From CAWBOV01 sp963790525 (lineage in GTDB: Bacteria > Actinomycetota > Actinomycetes > Mycobacteriales > Jatrophihabitantaceae), in assembly GCA_963790525.1 (NCBI GenBank), contig CAWBOV010000002.1:1085445-1149444 (forward strand): a DNA stretch of 64,000 nucleotides, written 5' to 3'. A program made the translations under genes and the position numbers. The notes under the pieces are model-generated. The model was not told the DNA's origin. It was given only the letters and a program-made list of their open reading frames with translations, and searched no databases. Positions 35,211-43,119 of the stretch are shown here, piece after piece. Positions within the stretch are counted from its first letter, which is position 1; every line of letters begins with the position of its first letter.

Positions 35211-36200
35211 ATGCGCGTCGTCGTGACCGGAGGAGCAGGCTTCATCGGCTCCGAGTACGTCCGCCAGCTGCTGGGCGGTGAGTACCCCGCGTTCGCCGAT
35301 GCCGAGGTGGTCGTCCTCGACAAGCTCACCTACGCCGGAAACCTCGCGAACCTGGCACCGGTCGCCGACGATCCGCGCTACTCCTTCGTGCGCGGCGACA
35401 TCTGCTCGCCGTCGGACCTCGACGCCGTCCTGCCGGGCGCCGACGTGGTCGTCAACTTCGCCGCGGAGACCCACGTGGACCGCTCCATCGGGGGCGCCGC
35501 CGCGGATTTCGTGCTGACCAACGTGGTGGGGGCGCAGCAGGTCTTCGCCGCCTGTGTCCGGCACCGGGTGGGCCGGGTCGTGCACATCTCCACCGACGAG
35601 GTCTACGGGTCGATCGCCACCGGCGCGTGGACCGAGGACCACCTCCTCGAGCCCAACTCGCCCTACTCCGCGGCCAAGGCCGGGGGCGACCTGCTGGCCC
35701 GGGCGTACGCGCAGACCTACGGCCTGGATGTCTCGATCACGCGGTGCAGCAACAACTACGGCCCGTACCAGTACCCCGAGAAGGTGATCCCGCTGTTCGT
35801 CACCAACCTGCTCGACGGCCTGCGGGTGCCGCTGTACGGCCAGGGCGCGAACATCCGCGACTGGCTGCACGTGGCCGACCACTGCCGCGGCGTGCAGGCG
35901 GTCGTGGAGCGCGGGGCCGCGGGGGAGTTCTACAACATCGGCGGCGGCGTCGAGCTGACGAACGAGCAGCTCACCCGGTTGCTGCTCGAGGCCACCGGGC
36001 GGGACTGGAGCTTCGTGGAGCACATCGTGGATCCCCGCGCGGGCGGCCACGATCTGCGCTACGCCGTCGACCACCGCAAGGTCGCCGCGCTGGGCTACGC
36101 GCCGCGCGTGCCCTTCGCCGAGGGGCTGGCCGAGACGGTCGAGTGGTACCGGACGCACCGCTCCTGGTGGGAGCCGCTGAAGGCGGGGGCCACCCCGTGA
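35211..36200 (+). CDS. rmlB: dTDP-glucose 4,6-dehydratase RmlB
   Basis: The 329-residue protein is an extended short-chain dehydrogenase: NAD-binding GGAGFIG (7-13), the sugar-nucleotide site with DKLTYAGNLANL, HISTDEVYGS with the catalytic T-D-E, and SPYSAAKAGGD with the Tyr-Lys pair. It makes dTDP-4-keto-6-deoxyglucose for dTDP-rhamnose, which in related bacteria links arabinogalactan to peptidoglycan. The stop overlaps the rmlD GTG start (GTGA). rmlA and rmlC are not in the window. Confidence 0.95.
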   Translation: MRVVVTGGAGFIGSEYVRQLLGGEYPAFADAEVVVLDKLTYAGNLANLAPVADDPRYSFVRGDICSPSDLDAVLPGADVVVNFAAETHVDRSIGGAAADFVLTNVVGAQQVFAACVRHRVGRVVHISTDEVYGSIATGAWTEDHLLEPNSPYSAAKAGGDLLARAYAQTYGLDVSITRCSNNYGPYQYPEKVIPLFVTNLLDGLRVPLYGQGANIRDWLHVADHCRGVQAVVERGAAGEFYNIGGGVELTNEQLTRLLLEATGRDWSFVEHIVDPRAGGHDLRYAVDHRKVAALGYAPRVPFAEGLAETVEWYRTHRSWWEPLKAGATP

Positions 36201-37048
36201 CATGGCTGGTGACGGGCGCGGGCGGGCAGCTGGGCAGCGAGCTCGTCGCCGCGCTGGAGCACGAGGACGGTCTCGCGGTCTCGCGTCAGGCCCTGGACGT
36301 GACCGATCAGGTCGCGGTGGACGTGGTCGTCGCCGCGTCGGCCCCGGACGTGATCATCAACGCCGCCGCCTACACCGCGGTCGACGCCGCCGAGACCGAC
36401 GAGGACGCCGCCTACCTGGTCAACGCGACCGCGCCCGCGCTGCTGGCGGTGGCCGCGGCGCGGCACGGCGCCCGGCTGATCCACGTCTCGACCGACTACG
36501 TCTTCGACGGCACCGCGGAGCAGCCCTACGAGGTCGACGCCCTCCCGGCCCCGCGCTCGGCGTACGGGCGCACCAAGCTCGCCGGCGAGCAGGCCGTGCA
36601 GCTGCTGGCGCCGGATTCCTACGTGGTGCGCACGGCCTGGGTGTACGGCGCCGGCGGGTCGAACTTCGTCCGCACGATGGCCCGGCTGGAACAGGAACGG
36701 GAGACGGTCGACGTGGTCAGCGACCAGTGGGGCACCCCGACCTGGTCCCGCGACCTCGCTTCGGCGCTGGTCGAGTTGGGGCGGTCCTCCGCCGATCCCG
36801 GCGTCTACCACTGCACTGCGGGTGGCGAGACGACCTGGTTCGGCCTGGCGCAGGCGGTGTTCGAGGAGCTCGGTGCCGACCCGGCGCGGATCCGTCCGGT
36901 GACGAGCGAGGCGTTCCCACGACCGGCGCCGCGGCCGGCGTACTCCGTCCTGTCCGGTCGGCGCTGGGTCGAGGCCGGACTGACCCCGTTGCCGCACTGG
37001 CGGGAGGCGCTCGCCCGTGCCTTCGCCACGGAGGGCGTGGGGCGATGA
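36197..37048 (+). CDS. rmlD: dTDP-4-dehydrorhamnose reductase RmlD
   Basis: The 283-residue protein has the NAD(P)-binding GAGGQLG (7-13), HVSTDYVFDG, and the catalytic Y-x3-K in SAYGRTK, followed by TAWVYG and the DQWGTPTW substrate segment. It reduces the 4-keto group in the last step of dTDP-L-rhamnose synthesis. GTG start coupled to rmlB by a four-base overlap. The next recognised gene, the GDP-mannose pyrophosphorylase, starts 80 bases later. Confidence 0.95.
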   Translation: MTWLVTGAGGQLGSELVAALEHEDGLAVSRQALDVTDQVAVDVVVAASAPDVIINAAAYTAVDAAETDEDAAYLVNATAPALLAVAAARHGARLIHVSTDYVFDGTAEQPYEVDALPAPRSAYGRTKLAGEQAVQLLAPDSYVVRTAWVYGAGGSNFVRTMARLEQERETVDVVSDQWGTPTWSRDLASALVELGRSSADPGVYHCTAGGETTWFGLAQAVFEELGADPARIRPVTSEAFPRPAPRPAYSVLSGRRWVEAGLTPLPHWREALARAFATEGVGR

Positions 37049-37127
37049 GCGACGCGCGCGGCGGTGGTTACCGTTCGTCGGTCGCGTGTGGCAGCGTGTG
37101 CCGGATGCGAGGGAGGCGGATGCCCGG

Positions 37128-38201
37128 ATGACCCACGACGTCGACGCCGTGATCCTGGTGGGCGGCCAGGGCACGCGCCTGCGCCCGCTCACGCTCTCGG
37201 CGCCCAAACCGATGCTGCCCACCGCGGGCGTGCCGTTCCTGACCCATCTGCTCTCGCGGATCCGCAGCGCGGGGATCCGCCACGTCGTCCTCGGCACGAG
37301 CTACCGCGCCGAGGTGTTCGAGTCCCACTTCGGTGACGGTGCCGCGATGGACCTGTCGATCGACTACGTCGTGGAGACCGAGCCGCTGGGGACCGGCGGG
37401 GCCATCGGGAACGTGGCGAGCCACCTCACCGCCGACACGGTCATGATCTTCAACGGCGACGTGCTGTCCGGCGTGGACCTCAACGCGCTGCTGGGCACCC
37501 ATCGCGAGCACGAGGCGGACGTGTCGCTCTACCTCACCAAGGTCAGTGACCCGCGCGCGTTCGGCTGCGTCCCGACCGACGCGGACGGGCGCGTCCTGGC
37601 CTTCCTGGAGAAGGACCCGAACCCGGTCACCGACACGATCAACGCGGGCGCCTACGTCTTCTCCCGGGCGGTGGTCGAGGGCATCCCGTCCGGACGGCCG
37701 GTCTCGGTCGAGCGGGAGACGTTCCCGGGTCTGCTGGCCGCCGGCGCTCTCGTGATGGGTCACGTCGACACGACCTACTGGCGTGACCTCGGTACGCCGG
37801 GTGACTTCGTCGCCGGGTCCGCGGACCTGGTCCGCGGGCTGGCGCCGTCGGACGCGCTGCCCGGTCCGGTAGGGGACTACCTGGTGCTGTCCGGTGCCGA
37901 GGTGGCCCCGGACGCCGAGCTCTGCGGCGGGAGCACGATCGGACACGGCTGCGTGGTCGCCTCGGCGGCCACCGTGGACGGTTCGGTCCTCTTCGACGGC
38001 GCGTACGTCGGCCCGGGCGCGGTGGTGCGGCGCAGCGTGGTCGGCAAGAACGCCCACCTCGGCCCCGGCACGGTGCTGGAGGACGCGGTGATCGGCGACG
38101 GCGCGGTGATCGGCGCCGGCAACGAGCTGCTGCGCGGCCTGCGCGTGTGGCCCGGGATCACGATCGGCGACGGCTCCGTCCGGTTCAGCGCGGACGGCTG
38201 A
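37128..38201 (+). CDS. manB: Mannose-1-phosphate guanylyltransferase-type sugar nucleotidyltransferase
   Basis: The 357-residue protein has the nucleotidyltransferase signature GGQGTRLRPLT (12-22) with SAPKPMLP, then IFNGDVLSG with the metal-binding aspartate, EKDPNPVTDTINAG, and a C-terminal left-handed beta-helix of hexapeptide repeats (GSTIGHGCVVASAATVDGSV). It matches actinobacterial GDP-mannose pyrophosphorylases (ManB of mycobacteria); a glucose-1-phosphate enzyme cannot be wholly excluded. GGGAGG lies about 12 bases before the ATG. Product feeds mannosylated glycolipids and glycans. Gene order with rmlD and LCP is as in mycobacteria. Confidence 0.87.
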   Translation: MTHDVDAVILVGGQGTRLRPLTLSAPKPMLPTAGVPFLTHLLSRIRSAGIRHVVLGTSYRAEVFESHFGDGAAMDLSIDYVVETEPLGTGGAIGNVASHLTADTVMIFNGDVLSGVDLNALLGTHREHEADVSLYLTKVSDPRAFGCVPTDADGRVLAFLEKDPNPVTDTINAGAYVFSRAVVEGIPSGRPVSVERETFPGLLAAGALVMGHVDTTYWRDLGTPGDFVAGSADLVRGLAPSDALPGPVGDYLVLSGAEVAPDAELCGGSTIGHGCVVASAATVDGSVLFDGAYVGPGAVVRRSVVGKNAHLGPGTVLEDAVIGDGAVIGAGNELLRGLRVWPGITIGDGSVRFSADG

Positions 38202-38204
38202 CGC

Positions 38205-39134
38205 GTGGTCGCCGTCGCTCCCGCTGCCGGGCTGAGCCGGATCTGGTCGCCGGGGCGCCCGGTCGACCTGGCGCGCACCCTCGGTCCGTTGCGCCGGGGG
38301 GCGGGCGACCCCGCCTACCGGCGCATCGACGGGGTGCACTGGCTCGCCGCGCGGACGCCCGCCGGGGCGTCCACCCTGGCGCTGTCCGTGGCCGGGGGGG
38401 AGGTCCGTGCTCAGGCCTGGGGGCCGGGGGCGGATTGGAGCCTGGACCGGGTGCCGCGCCTGCTCGGTGACGGCGACGACTGGAGCGGGCTGGACGTGTC
38501 GGCGTACCCCGGGCTGGTCCGCCTGCTCCGCGCGGCGCCCGGACTGCGGCTGCCCTCGACCGGGCTGGTCATGGCCGCGCTCGTACCGGCCGTACTGGAG
38601 CAGCGCGTGACCGGCGGCGAGGCGCGCGCGTCCTGGCGGGAGCTGCTGCTGGCCTACGGCGAACCGGCGCCGGGTCCCGTGCCGGTGACCATGGCGGTAC
38701 CGCCCACGCCCCGGGACCTGCTCGACGTCCCCACCTGGGACTGGAGCCGCTGGTCGGTGGACCTGAACCGGCAGCGCGCGATCCGGGCCGCCGCGACGGT
38801 CGCGGCGCGGCTGGAGGAGTGCGCGGATCTCGCGCCGGACGCCGCGGTGGCGCGGCTGCGGCTCATCCCGGGCATCGGTGCCTGGACGGCTGCGGAGACG
38901 ACCCAACGGGCGATCGGGCACCCCGACGCGGTCAGCGTCAACGACTTCCACCTCCACAACCAGGTCGTCTACGCGCTGACGGGACGCGCGCGGGGGACCG
39001 ACGAGGAGATGCTGGAACTCCTGCAGCCGTGGGCCGGGCAGCGGCAGCGTGTCGTCCGGCTCATCGAGATCGCCGGGATCACCGCGCCTCGCTTCGGGCC
39101 GCGGATGCGCATCGACCGGCCGCGGGGGAGCTGA
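38205..39134 (+). CDS. HhH-GPD DNA glycosylase (AlkA-like)
   Basis: The 309-residue protein ends with the helix-hairpin-helix motif LIPGIGAWTAAET (about 219-231) followed by HPDAVSVNDFHL, whose aspartate matches the catalytic Asp of the 3-methyladenine glycosylase AlkA. The N-terminal 110 residues resemble the AlkA beta domain. It should excise alkylated bases from DNA; the substrate range is not predictable. GTG at 38205, three bases after the stop of the previous gene, so probably in the same operon. Confidence 0.82.
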   Translation: MVAVAPAAGLSRIWSPGRPVDLARTLGPLRRGAGDPAYRRIDGVHWLAARTPAGASTLALSVAGGEVRAQAWGPGADWSLDRVPRLLGDGDDWSGLDVSAYPGLVRLLRAAPGLRLPSTGLVMAALVPAVLEQRVTGGEARASWRELLLAYGEPAPGPVPVTMAVPPTPRDLLDVPTWDWSRWSVDLNRQRAIRAAATVAARLEECADLAPDAAVARLRLIPGIGAWTAAETTQRAIGHPDAVSVNDFHLHNQVVYALTGRARGTDEEMLELLQPWAGQRQRVVRLIEIAGITAPRFGPRMRIDRPRGS

Positions 39135-39151
39135 CGCGGCTGCCTGCCGGT

Positions 39152-39991
39152 TCAGGCGTAGGTGGCGAGGACCGCGTCGCTGAGTTCGGGCCACGCCGCC
39201 GCGGCCCACACGTCGAAGGGCCGGTCGGTCAGGCTGACGAGTGCCAGCCGCGCCACCGGATCCACCCACAGCATCGTGCCGGACTGGCCGAAGTGGCCGA
39301 AGGTGGCGGGCGAGTTCGCCGGCCCGGTCCAGTGCGGCACCTTGCCGTCCTTGAGCTCGAACCCGAGTCCCCAGTCGTTGGGGTCCTGCCGGCCGTATCC
39401 CGGCAGCACGCCGCGCAGCCCGGGGAACTGGACCGACGTGGCCTCGGCGAGCGTGCTCGGGTGGACGATCCCGGTGGGGGCGAGCAACTCGCCGGCGAAG
39501 CGGGCCAGGTCGGTGACGGTCGACACCCCGTCCCGCGAGGGGCGTTCGCCGACGGTCGTGGCGGTCATGCCGAGCGGCCCGGTCAGGCCGAGGGCGACGT
39601 AGTCGGAGAAGGGCATGCGCGCCCCGAGGGCCACGGTCTCGGCGAGCAGGTCGATGCCGGCGTTGGAGTAGATCCGGCGCGTACCGGGGTCCGCGGCGCG
39701 CATCACCCGCTCCGGGGCCAGCCCGGACGCGTGTGCCATGAGGTGGCGCACCGTGGCTCCCGTGACCACCTCGGTGGCGACCGGGTCCGCGAGGCCGATC
39801 GCCTCCTCCTCCACCGCGATCAGCGCGGCCAGGACGGTGATCAGCTTGGTGACCGAGGCCAACCGGAACGGCTGCTCGATCGGGCCGTAGGTCTCCAGCA
39901 CACCGCCCGGGCCGACCACCGCTGCGGCAGCGGTGGGCACCGGCCACCCGGCGATCGCGTCCAGGGCCCGCGGCCCCGCCGAGCCGGTCAC
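39152..39991 (-). CDS. Serine hydrolase of the class C beta-lactamase type
   Basis: The 279-residue protein has the active-site S-x-x-K (SVTK in FRLASVTKLITVLAAL), Y-x-N (YSN in RRIYSNAGIDLLAE) and H-x-G (in TFGHFGQSGTMLWVDP). There is no clear signal peptide, so it may act in the cytoplasm as an esterase or peptidase. The GTG start overlaps the stop of the upstream CofE-Nudix gene by four bases, so it is translated with the F420 genes. Convergent with the glycosylase gene. Confidence 0.85.
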   Translation of the reverse strand: MTGSAGPRALDAIAGWPVPTAAAAVVGPGGVLETYGPIEQPFRLASVTKLITVLAALIAVEEEAIGLADPVATEVVTGATVRHLMAHASGLAPERVMRAADPGTRRIYSNAGIDLLAETVALGARMPFSDYVALGLTGPLGMTATTVGERPSRDGVSTVTDLARFAGELLAPTGIVHPSTLAEATSVQFPGLRGVLPGYGRQDPNDWGLGFELKDGKVPHWTGPANSPATFGHFGQSGTMLWVDPVARLALVSLTDRPFDVWAAAAWPELSDAVLATYA

Positions 39992-41319
39992 ATCCGGAGC
40001 CGGAAGCGGGCCTGCTCGACCACCCAGGCCAGGTCGGCGACGGAGTCCGGCGGCAGGTTGTCCCACGGGAACCACTGCAGGTCCATCGACTCGTCGCTGA
40101 TGATCGGGTGGGCACCGTCCGGGGCCACGGCGAGGAACCGGACGTCGAAGTGGCGCGTGGGCAACCCCAGCGAGCAGGTGATCGGGTGGACGTCGAGGCC
40201 CAGCGGCTCGGGATCCATCGACAGGGCGCCGATGCCGCTCTCCTCGCGCGCCTCCCGGGCGGCGGCGTCCATCAACGTCGCGTCGCCCGGTTCGCAGTGA
40301 CCGCCGAGCTGGACCCAGCGCCCGACCCGGGGGTGGAGCGTGAGCAGCACCGCCTGCCGGGAGGGGTCGATGACGATGGCGCTCGCCGTCAGGTGACCGG
40401 CCGTGCACGAGCGCCACATCGCGTCCGGGCGGGCGTGCAGGAAGCCGAGGAACGACTCCCGCAGCGCGTCCTGGGCCGGGTGGTTGCCCGAGGTCAGCGT
40501 GGCGATCGTCTGCAGCGCGTCCTGGTGGAGCGGTCCGGGGTGGGCGAGCGCGCCGCCCGCGTCCTCCCGGCCGATGGACATGGCCTCGACCGTGCCCAGC
40601 CGGAAGAGGTCCTCGGGGGCCGGCCGGATGAGCGGTGCGCTGCCGCGCTTGTCGTCGGGGATCTGCAGCCCGCGTACGACCGCGACCGGGGTGTTGCTCA
40701 GCTTGCCCTTGACCAGGTCTCCCGCGGCGGCGATCTCGTCGGCCACGGCGACCTCGGTGGCCTGCAGTTCGTTGCCGTGCTGGTCGCGCAGCCCGCGCAG
40801 GTCGCGGATCGCGGCGAGGCCGGCCACCCCGAGTGCGTGGTCGGTGATACCCGCCCGCCACGCGCGCCCGAGCGAGTCGCTGACGACGACGCCGACGGTG
40901 ACGCCGAGCCGGTCCTGGACGGCATCGCGCAGGTGCTGCGCGGACAGGTCCGGGTCCAGCGGCAGCAGGGCGATCTCCTCGAGGGAGACGTTGGACGCGT
41001 CGACCCCCGCACCGGCCAGGACCACGCCCTGCCGGTTGGCCACGATGCGCAGCGGGCCGCGGCGGGCCACGACGCGCACGGTCTCGGCGTCGATCGCGTG
41101 CTGGCGCACCGCCTCGCGCACCTCGGGGTCGTCGCTGTCGACGCCGACGAGACGCCCCTCGGCCTTGGACACGATCTTCGACGTGACCACCAGGATGTCG
41201 TGGTCGCGCAGCCAGGGAGCCGCCTCGCACAGCAGCGCGCCGAGATCGTCGCCGGGACGGATCTCGGGCAGGCCGCCGATGGGCAGGATCTCGACGGCGT
41301 CGGGTACCGGGTTAGACAC
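39988..41319 (-). CDS. fbiB: Coenzyme F420:L-glutamate ligase (CofE) fused to a Nudix domain
   Basis: Residues 1 to about 250 are the CofE/FbiB ligase: ILPIGGLPEIRPGDDL, VTSKIVSKAEGR, ANRQGVVLAGAGVDASN and SDSLGRAWRAGITDHALG. This adds glutamates to F420-0. In mycobacterial FbiB the C-terminal half is an FMN-binding nitroreductase-like domain that reduces dehydro-F420-0. Here residues about 290-443 are instead a Nudix domain with GGHCEPGD and REAREESGI matching the Nudix box (one residue longer than the usual spacing and Asp for the first Glu). The gene starts at a GTG that overlaps the end of cofD by eight bases. The replaced reductase must be elsewhere if this organism needs it. Confidence 0.9.
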   Translation of the reverse strand: MSNPVPDAVEILPIGGLPEIRPGDDLGALLCEAAPWLRDHDILVVTSKIVSKAEGRLVGVDSDDPEVREAVRQHAIDAETVRVVARRGPLRIVANRQGVVLAGAGVDASNVSLEEIALLPLDPDLSAQHLRDAVQDRLGVTVGVVVSDSLGRAWRAGITDHALGVAGLAAIRDLRGLRDQHGNELQATEVAVADEIAAAGDLVKGKLSNTPVAVVRGLQIPDDKRGSAPLIRPAPEDLFRLGTVEAMSIGREDAGGALAHPGPLHQDALQTIATLTSGNHPAQDALRESFLGFLHARPDAMWRSCTAGHLTASAIVIDPSRQAVLLTLHPRVGRWVQLGGHCEPGDATLMDAAAREAREESGIGALSMDPEPLGLDVHPITCSLGLPTRHFDVRFLAVAPDGAHPIISDESMDLQWFPWDNLPPDSVADLAWVVEQARFRLRM

Positions 41320-42256
41320 CGGCGAGCTCCTGGGCGGCCAGCGACATGGCCGCGGTGGCGTCGTCCCCGGTCATCAGCAGCGGAGCCTGGCGGACGCGGA
41401 TCCCGGCCACGTTCACCGTGTCGGACTCGGCGACGAGCCAGCCGTCGAGCAGGCCACCGCCGATCCGCGAGCCGTAGTGGGCGGCCACGCCCTGGGCGCT
41501 GACCTCCACCCCGATCGAGTCGAGGCAGGCATCGGCCATGCCGCGCACCGGCCGCCCGCCGATGATGGGGGAGACCCCGACGACCGGGGCCGCGGTCTCG
41601 CGGATCGTCTCGCTCACCCCGGGCAGCGCCAGGATCGTGCCGATGCTGACGACGGGGTTGCTCGGGGCGAACAGCACGACATCGGCGGCCGCGATCGCGT
41701 CCAGCACGCCGGGTGCGGGCTTCGCCGCCTCCAGGCCGACCTGCACGAACGCCAGCGCGGGGATGCCGGCGCGGTACCTGATCCACCACTCCTGGAAATG
41801 GATGGCCCGGCGGGCGCCGTCGATCTCGACGACCACGTGGGTCTCGCAGCGCTGGTCGCTCATCGGCAGGAGCCGGACGCCAGGCTGCCAGCGGGTGGAC
41901 AGGGCCGCGGTCACGTCGGTGAGGGAGTAGCCGGCGTCGAGCATCCGGGTGCGCATCAGGTGGGTGGCCGTGTCCAGGTCGCCGAGGCCGAACCAGGTCG
42001 GGTCGGCGCCGTAGGAGGCGAGCTCGTCCTTGATCCGCCAGGTCTCCCCGGCCCGTCCCCACCCGCGGTCCGGGTCGATCGCGTCACCGAGGGTGTACAT
42101 CACGCTGTCCAGGTCCGGGCAGACCCGCAGGCCGTGGACGGTGATGTCGTCGCCGGTGTTGACGATCGCGGTGATCTCGGCCGAGGGGTTGGCCGCGCGC
42201 ACTCCCCGCAGGAATCGAGCCCCACCGATGCCGCCGGCCAGCACTGTTATCCGCAC
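41312..42256 (-). CDS. fbiA: 2-phospho-L-lactate/phosphoenolpyruvate transferase CofD/FbiA
   Basis: The 314-residue protein starts at the GTG giving VRITVLAGGIGGARF, with the family's glycine loop (8-12). Other signatures are NTGDDITVHGLRVCPDLDSVMYTL, ERW/WFGLGDLD, and VVLFAPSNPVVSIGTIL. It joins the 3-carbon phosphate donor to the deazaflavin Fo to give (dehydro-)F420-0, the step before CofE. Order fbiA-fbiB is conserved in actinobacteria and it lies near whiB as in mycobacteria. A longer frame to 42298 exists but lacks family similarity. Confidence 0.95.
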   Translation of the reverse strand: MRITVLAGGIGGARFLRGVRAANPSAEITAIVNTGDDITVHGLRVCPDLDSVMYTLGDAIDPDRGWGRAGETWRIKDELASYGADPTWFGLGDLDTATHLMRTRMLDAGYSLTDVTAALSTRWQPGVRLLPMSDQRCETHVVVEIDGARRAIHFQEWWIRYRAGIPALAFVQVGLEAAKPAPGVLDAIAAADVVLFAPSNPVVSIGTILALPGVSETIRETAAPVVGVSPIIGGRPVRGMADACLDSIGVEVSAQGVAAHYGSRIGGGLLDGWLVAESDTVNVAGIRVRQAPLLMTGDDATAAMSLAAQELAGV

Positions 42257-42320
42257 CCCGCGACCGTACGTGATGACCGGGGCGCCCGGCTGTGGCACAG
42301 CGCTGAAAGCGTGGCTCAGC

Positions 42321-42596
42321 TCACCCCCGCGCGGCCGCCCGGTGCCGGCGCAGCAGCGCGCCGACGTCGCCCAGCGTGACCTCCACCGCGCCGGCCGCGA
42401 CCGCCGCCGCGCGCACGTGGGCGGGCAGGTCGTAGTGCCAGCGCCACGGGTGATCCTGGAAGAACCGCCGCGGGATCCCGAGGTCGTCGGCCATCGCGTG
42501 CAGCTCCTCGCGGGTGTCGGCGAGCAGGTGGCAGAAGTCGGTGTAGCGGAAGCCGGCGTCGGGGTAGGCGCGGAGGGTGTCGACGTAGCAGCTCAC
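42321..42596 (-). CDS. DUF4031 family protein
   Basis: The 91-residue protein matches the short DUF4031 family: CYVDTLRAYP near the N-terminus, FCHLLADTREELHAMADDLGI in the middle and FFQDHPWRWHYDL. Function unknown; small soluble protein. GTG start. It sits between cofD and the divergent whiB gene. Confidence 0.8.
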   Translation of the reverse strand: MSCYVDTLRAYPDAGFRYTDFCHLLADTREELHAMADDLGIPRRFFQDHPWRWHYDLPAHVRAAAVAAGAVEVTLGDVGALLRRHRAAARG

Positions 42597-42633
42597 GCGG
42601 TCAAAACTAGACGGGCGCCGCCGGGTGCCGACG

Positions 42634-42702
42634 GCCGAGGGGATACCACCCCTCGGCTTGACACGGAGGTAACGACACGGGTGTAATTCCTATCGTGTCG
42701 TT
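42634..42702 (+). promoter_or_regulatory. whiB promoter with hairpin and inverted repeat
   Basis: A perfect 9-bp hairpin GCCGAGGGG/CCCCTCGGC (42634-42657) is followed at once by a sigma-70-like promoter: TTGACA at 42658 and TGTAAT at 42682, 18 bases apart. An inverted repeat AACGACACG/CGTGTCGTT (42671-42702) flanks the -10 box, so a bound regulator would block RNA polymerase. WhiB proteins are known to be self-regulated in some actinobacteria, but the binder here is unknown. Confidence 0.55.
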
Positions 42703-42768
42703 CGTTGATGGGATCGCCGGGGGAACAACGGGCGAGGGACGCAAGGGCACCGACCGGGCAAGGAGTAC

Positions 42769-43053
42769 ATGATGACCGAACTCGCCACCAACCTGGAGAG
42801 CGCCGATCTGACGTCCGTCTTCGGACTGCCCGAAGAGCAGAGCTGGCAGGAACGCTCGCTCTGCGCGCAGACCGATCCGGAGGCGTTCTTCCCCGAGAAG
42901 GGCGGCTCGACGCGCGAGGCGAAGAAGATCTGCACCGGCTGCGAGGTCAAGGCCGAGTGCCTCGAGTACGCGCTGGCCAACGACGAGCGCTTCGGTATCT
43001 GGGGCGGGCTGTCGGAGCGGGAACGCCGCCGCCTCAAGCGCCTGGCCAGCTGA
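42769..43053 (+). CDS. whiB: WhiB-family iron-sulphur transcription regulator (WhiB2/WhmD-like)
   Basis: The 94-residue protein has the four cluster-binding cysteines C32, C55, C58 and C64 and the turn GIWGG (76-80) followed by a basic tail ERERRRLKRL. Wbl proteins carry a 4Fe-4S cluster and bind the primary sigma factor; the WhiB2/WhmD/WhiB group controls cell division and sporulation. AGGAG lies 3 bases before ATG. The position beside fbiA matches mycobacterial whiB2, which supports this subgroup. Confidence 0.92.
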   Translation: MMTELATNLESADLTSVFGLPEEQSWQERSLCAQTDPEAFFPEKGGSTREAKKICTGCEVKAECLEYALANDERFGIWGGLSERERRRLKRLAS

Positions 43054-43085
43054 CCCGCCGGATCCGCGTTCGGATCTCGGGCGGG
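43054..43085 (+). terminator. Hairpin after whiB
   Basis: CCCGCC/GGCGGG and inner GATCCG/CGGATC pair around a short loop directly after the whiB stop. Likely terminator, isolating whiB from prfB 66 bases downstream. Confidence 0.6.
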
Positions 43086-43119
43086 CCGGCCGGCCGCTGC
43101 CGCCGCGTACCCTCACCCT

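Noticed and set aside
41319..41502. A separate dehydro-F420-0 reductase near fbiA
   Set aside because: Only the two known F420 proteins are coded here; no FMN nitroreductase motif was seen on either strand.
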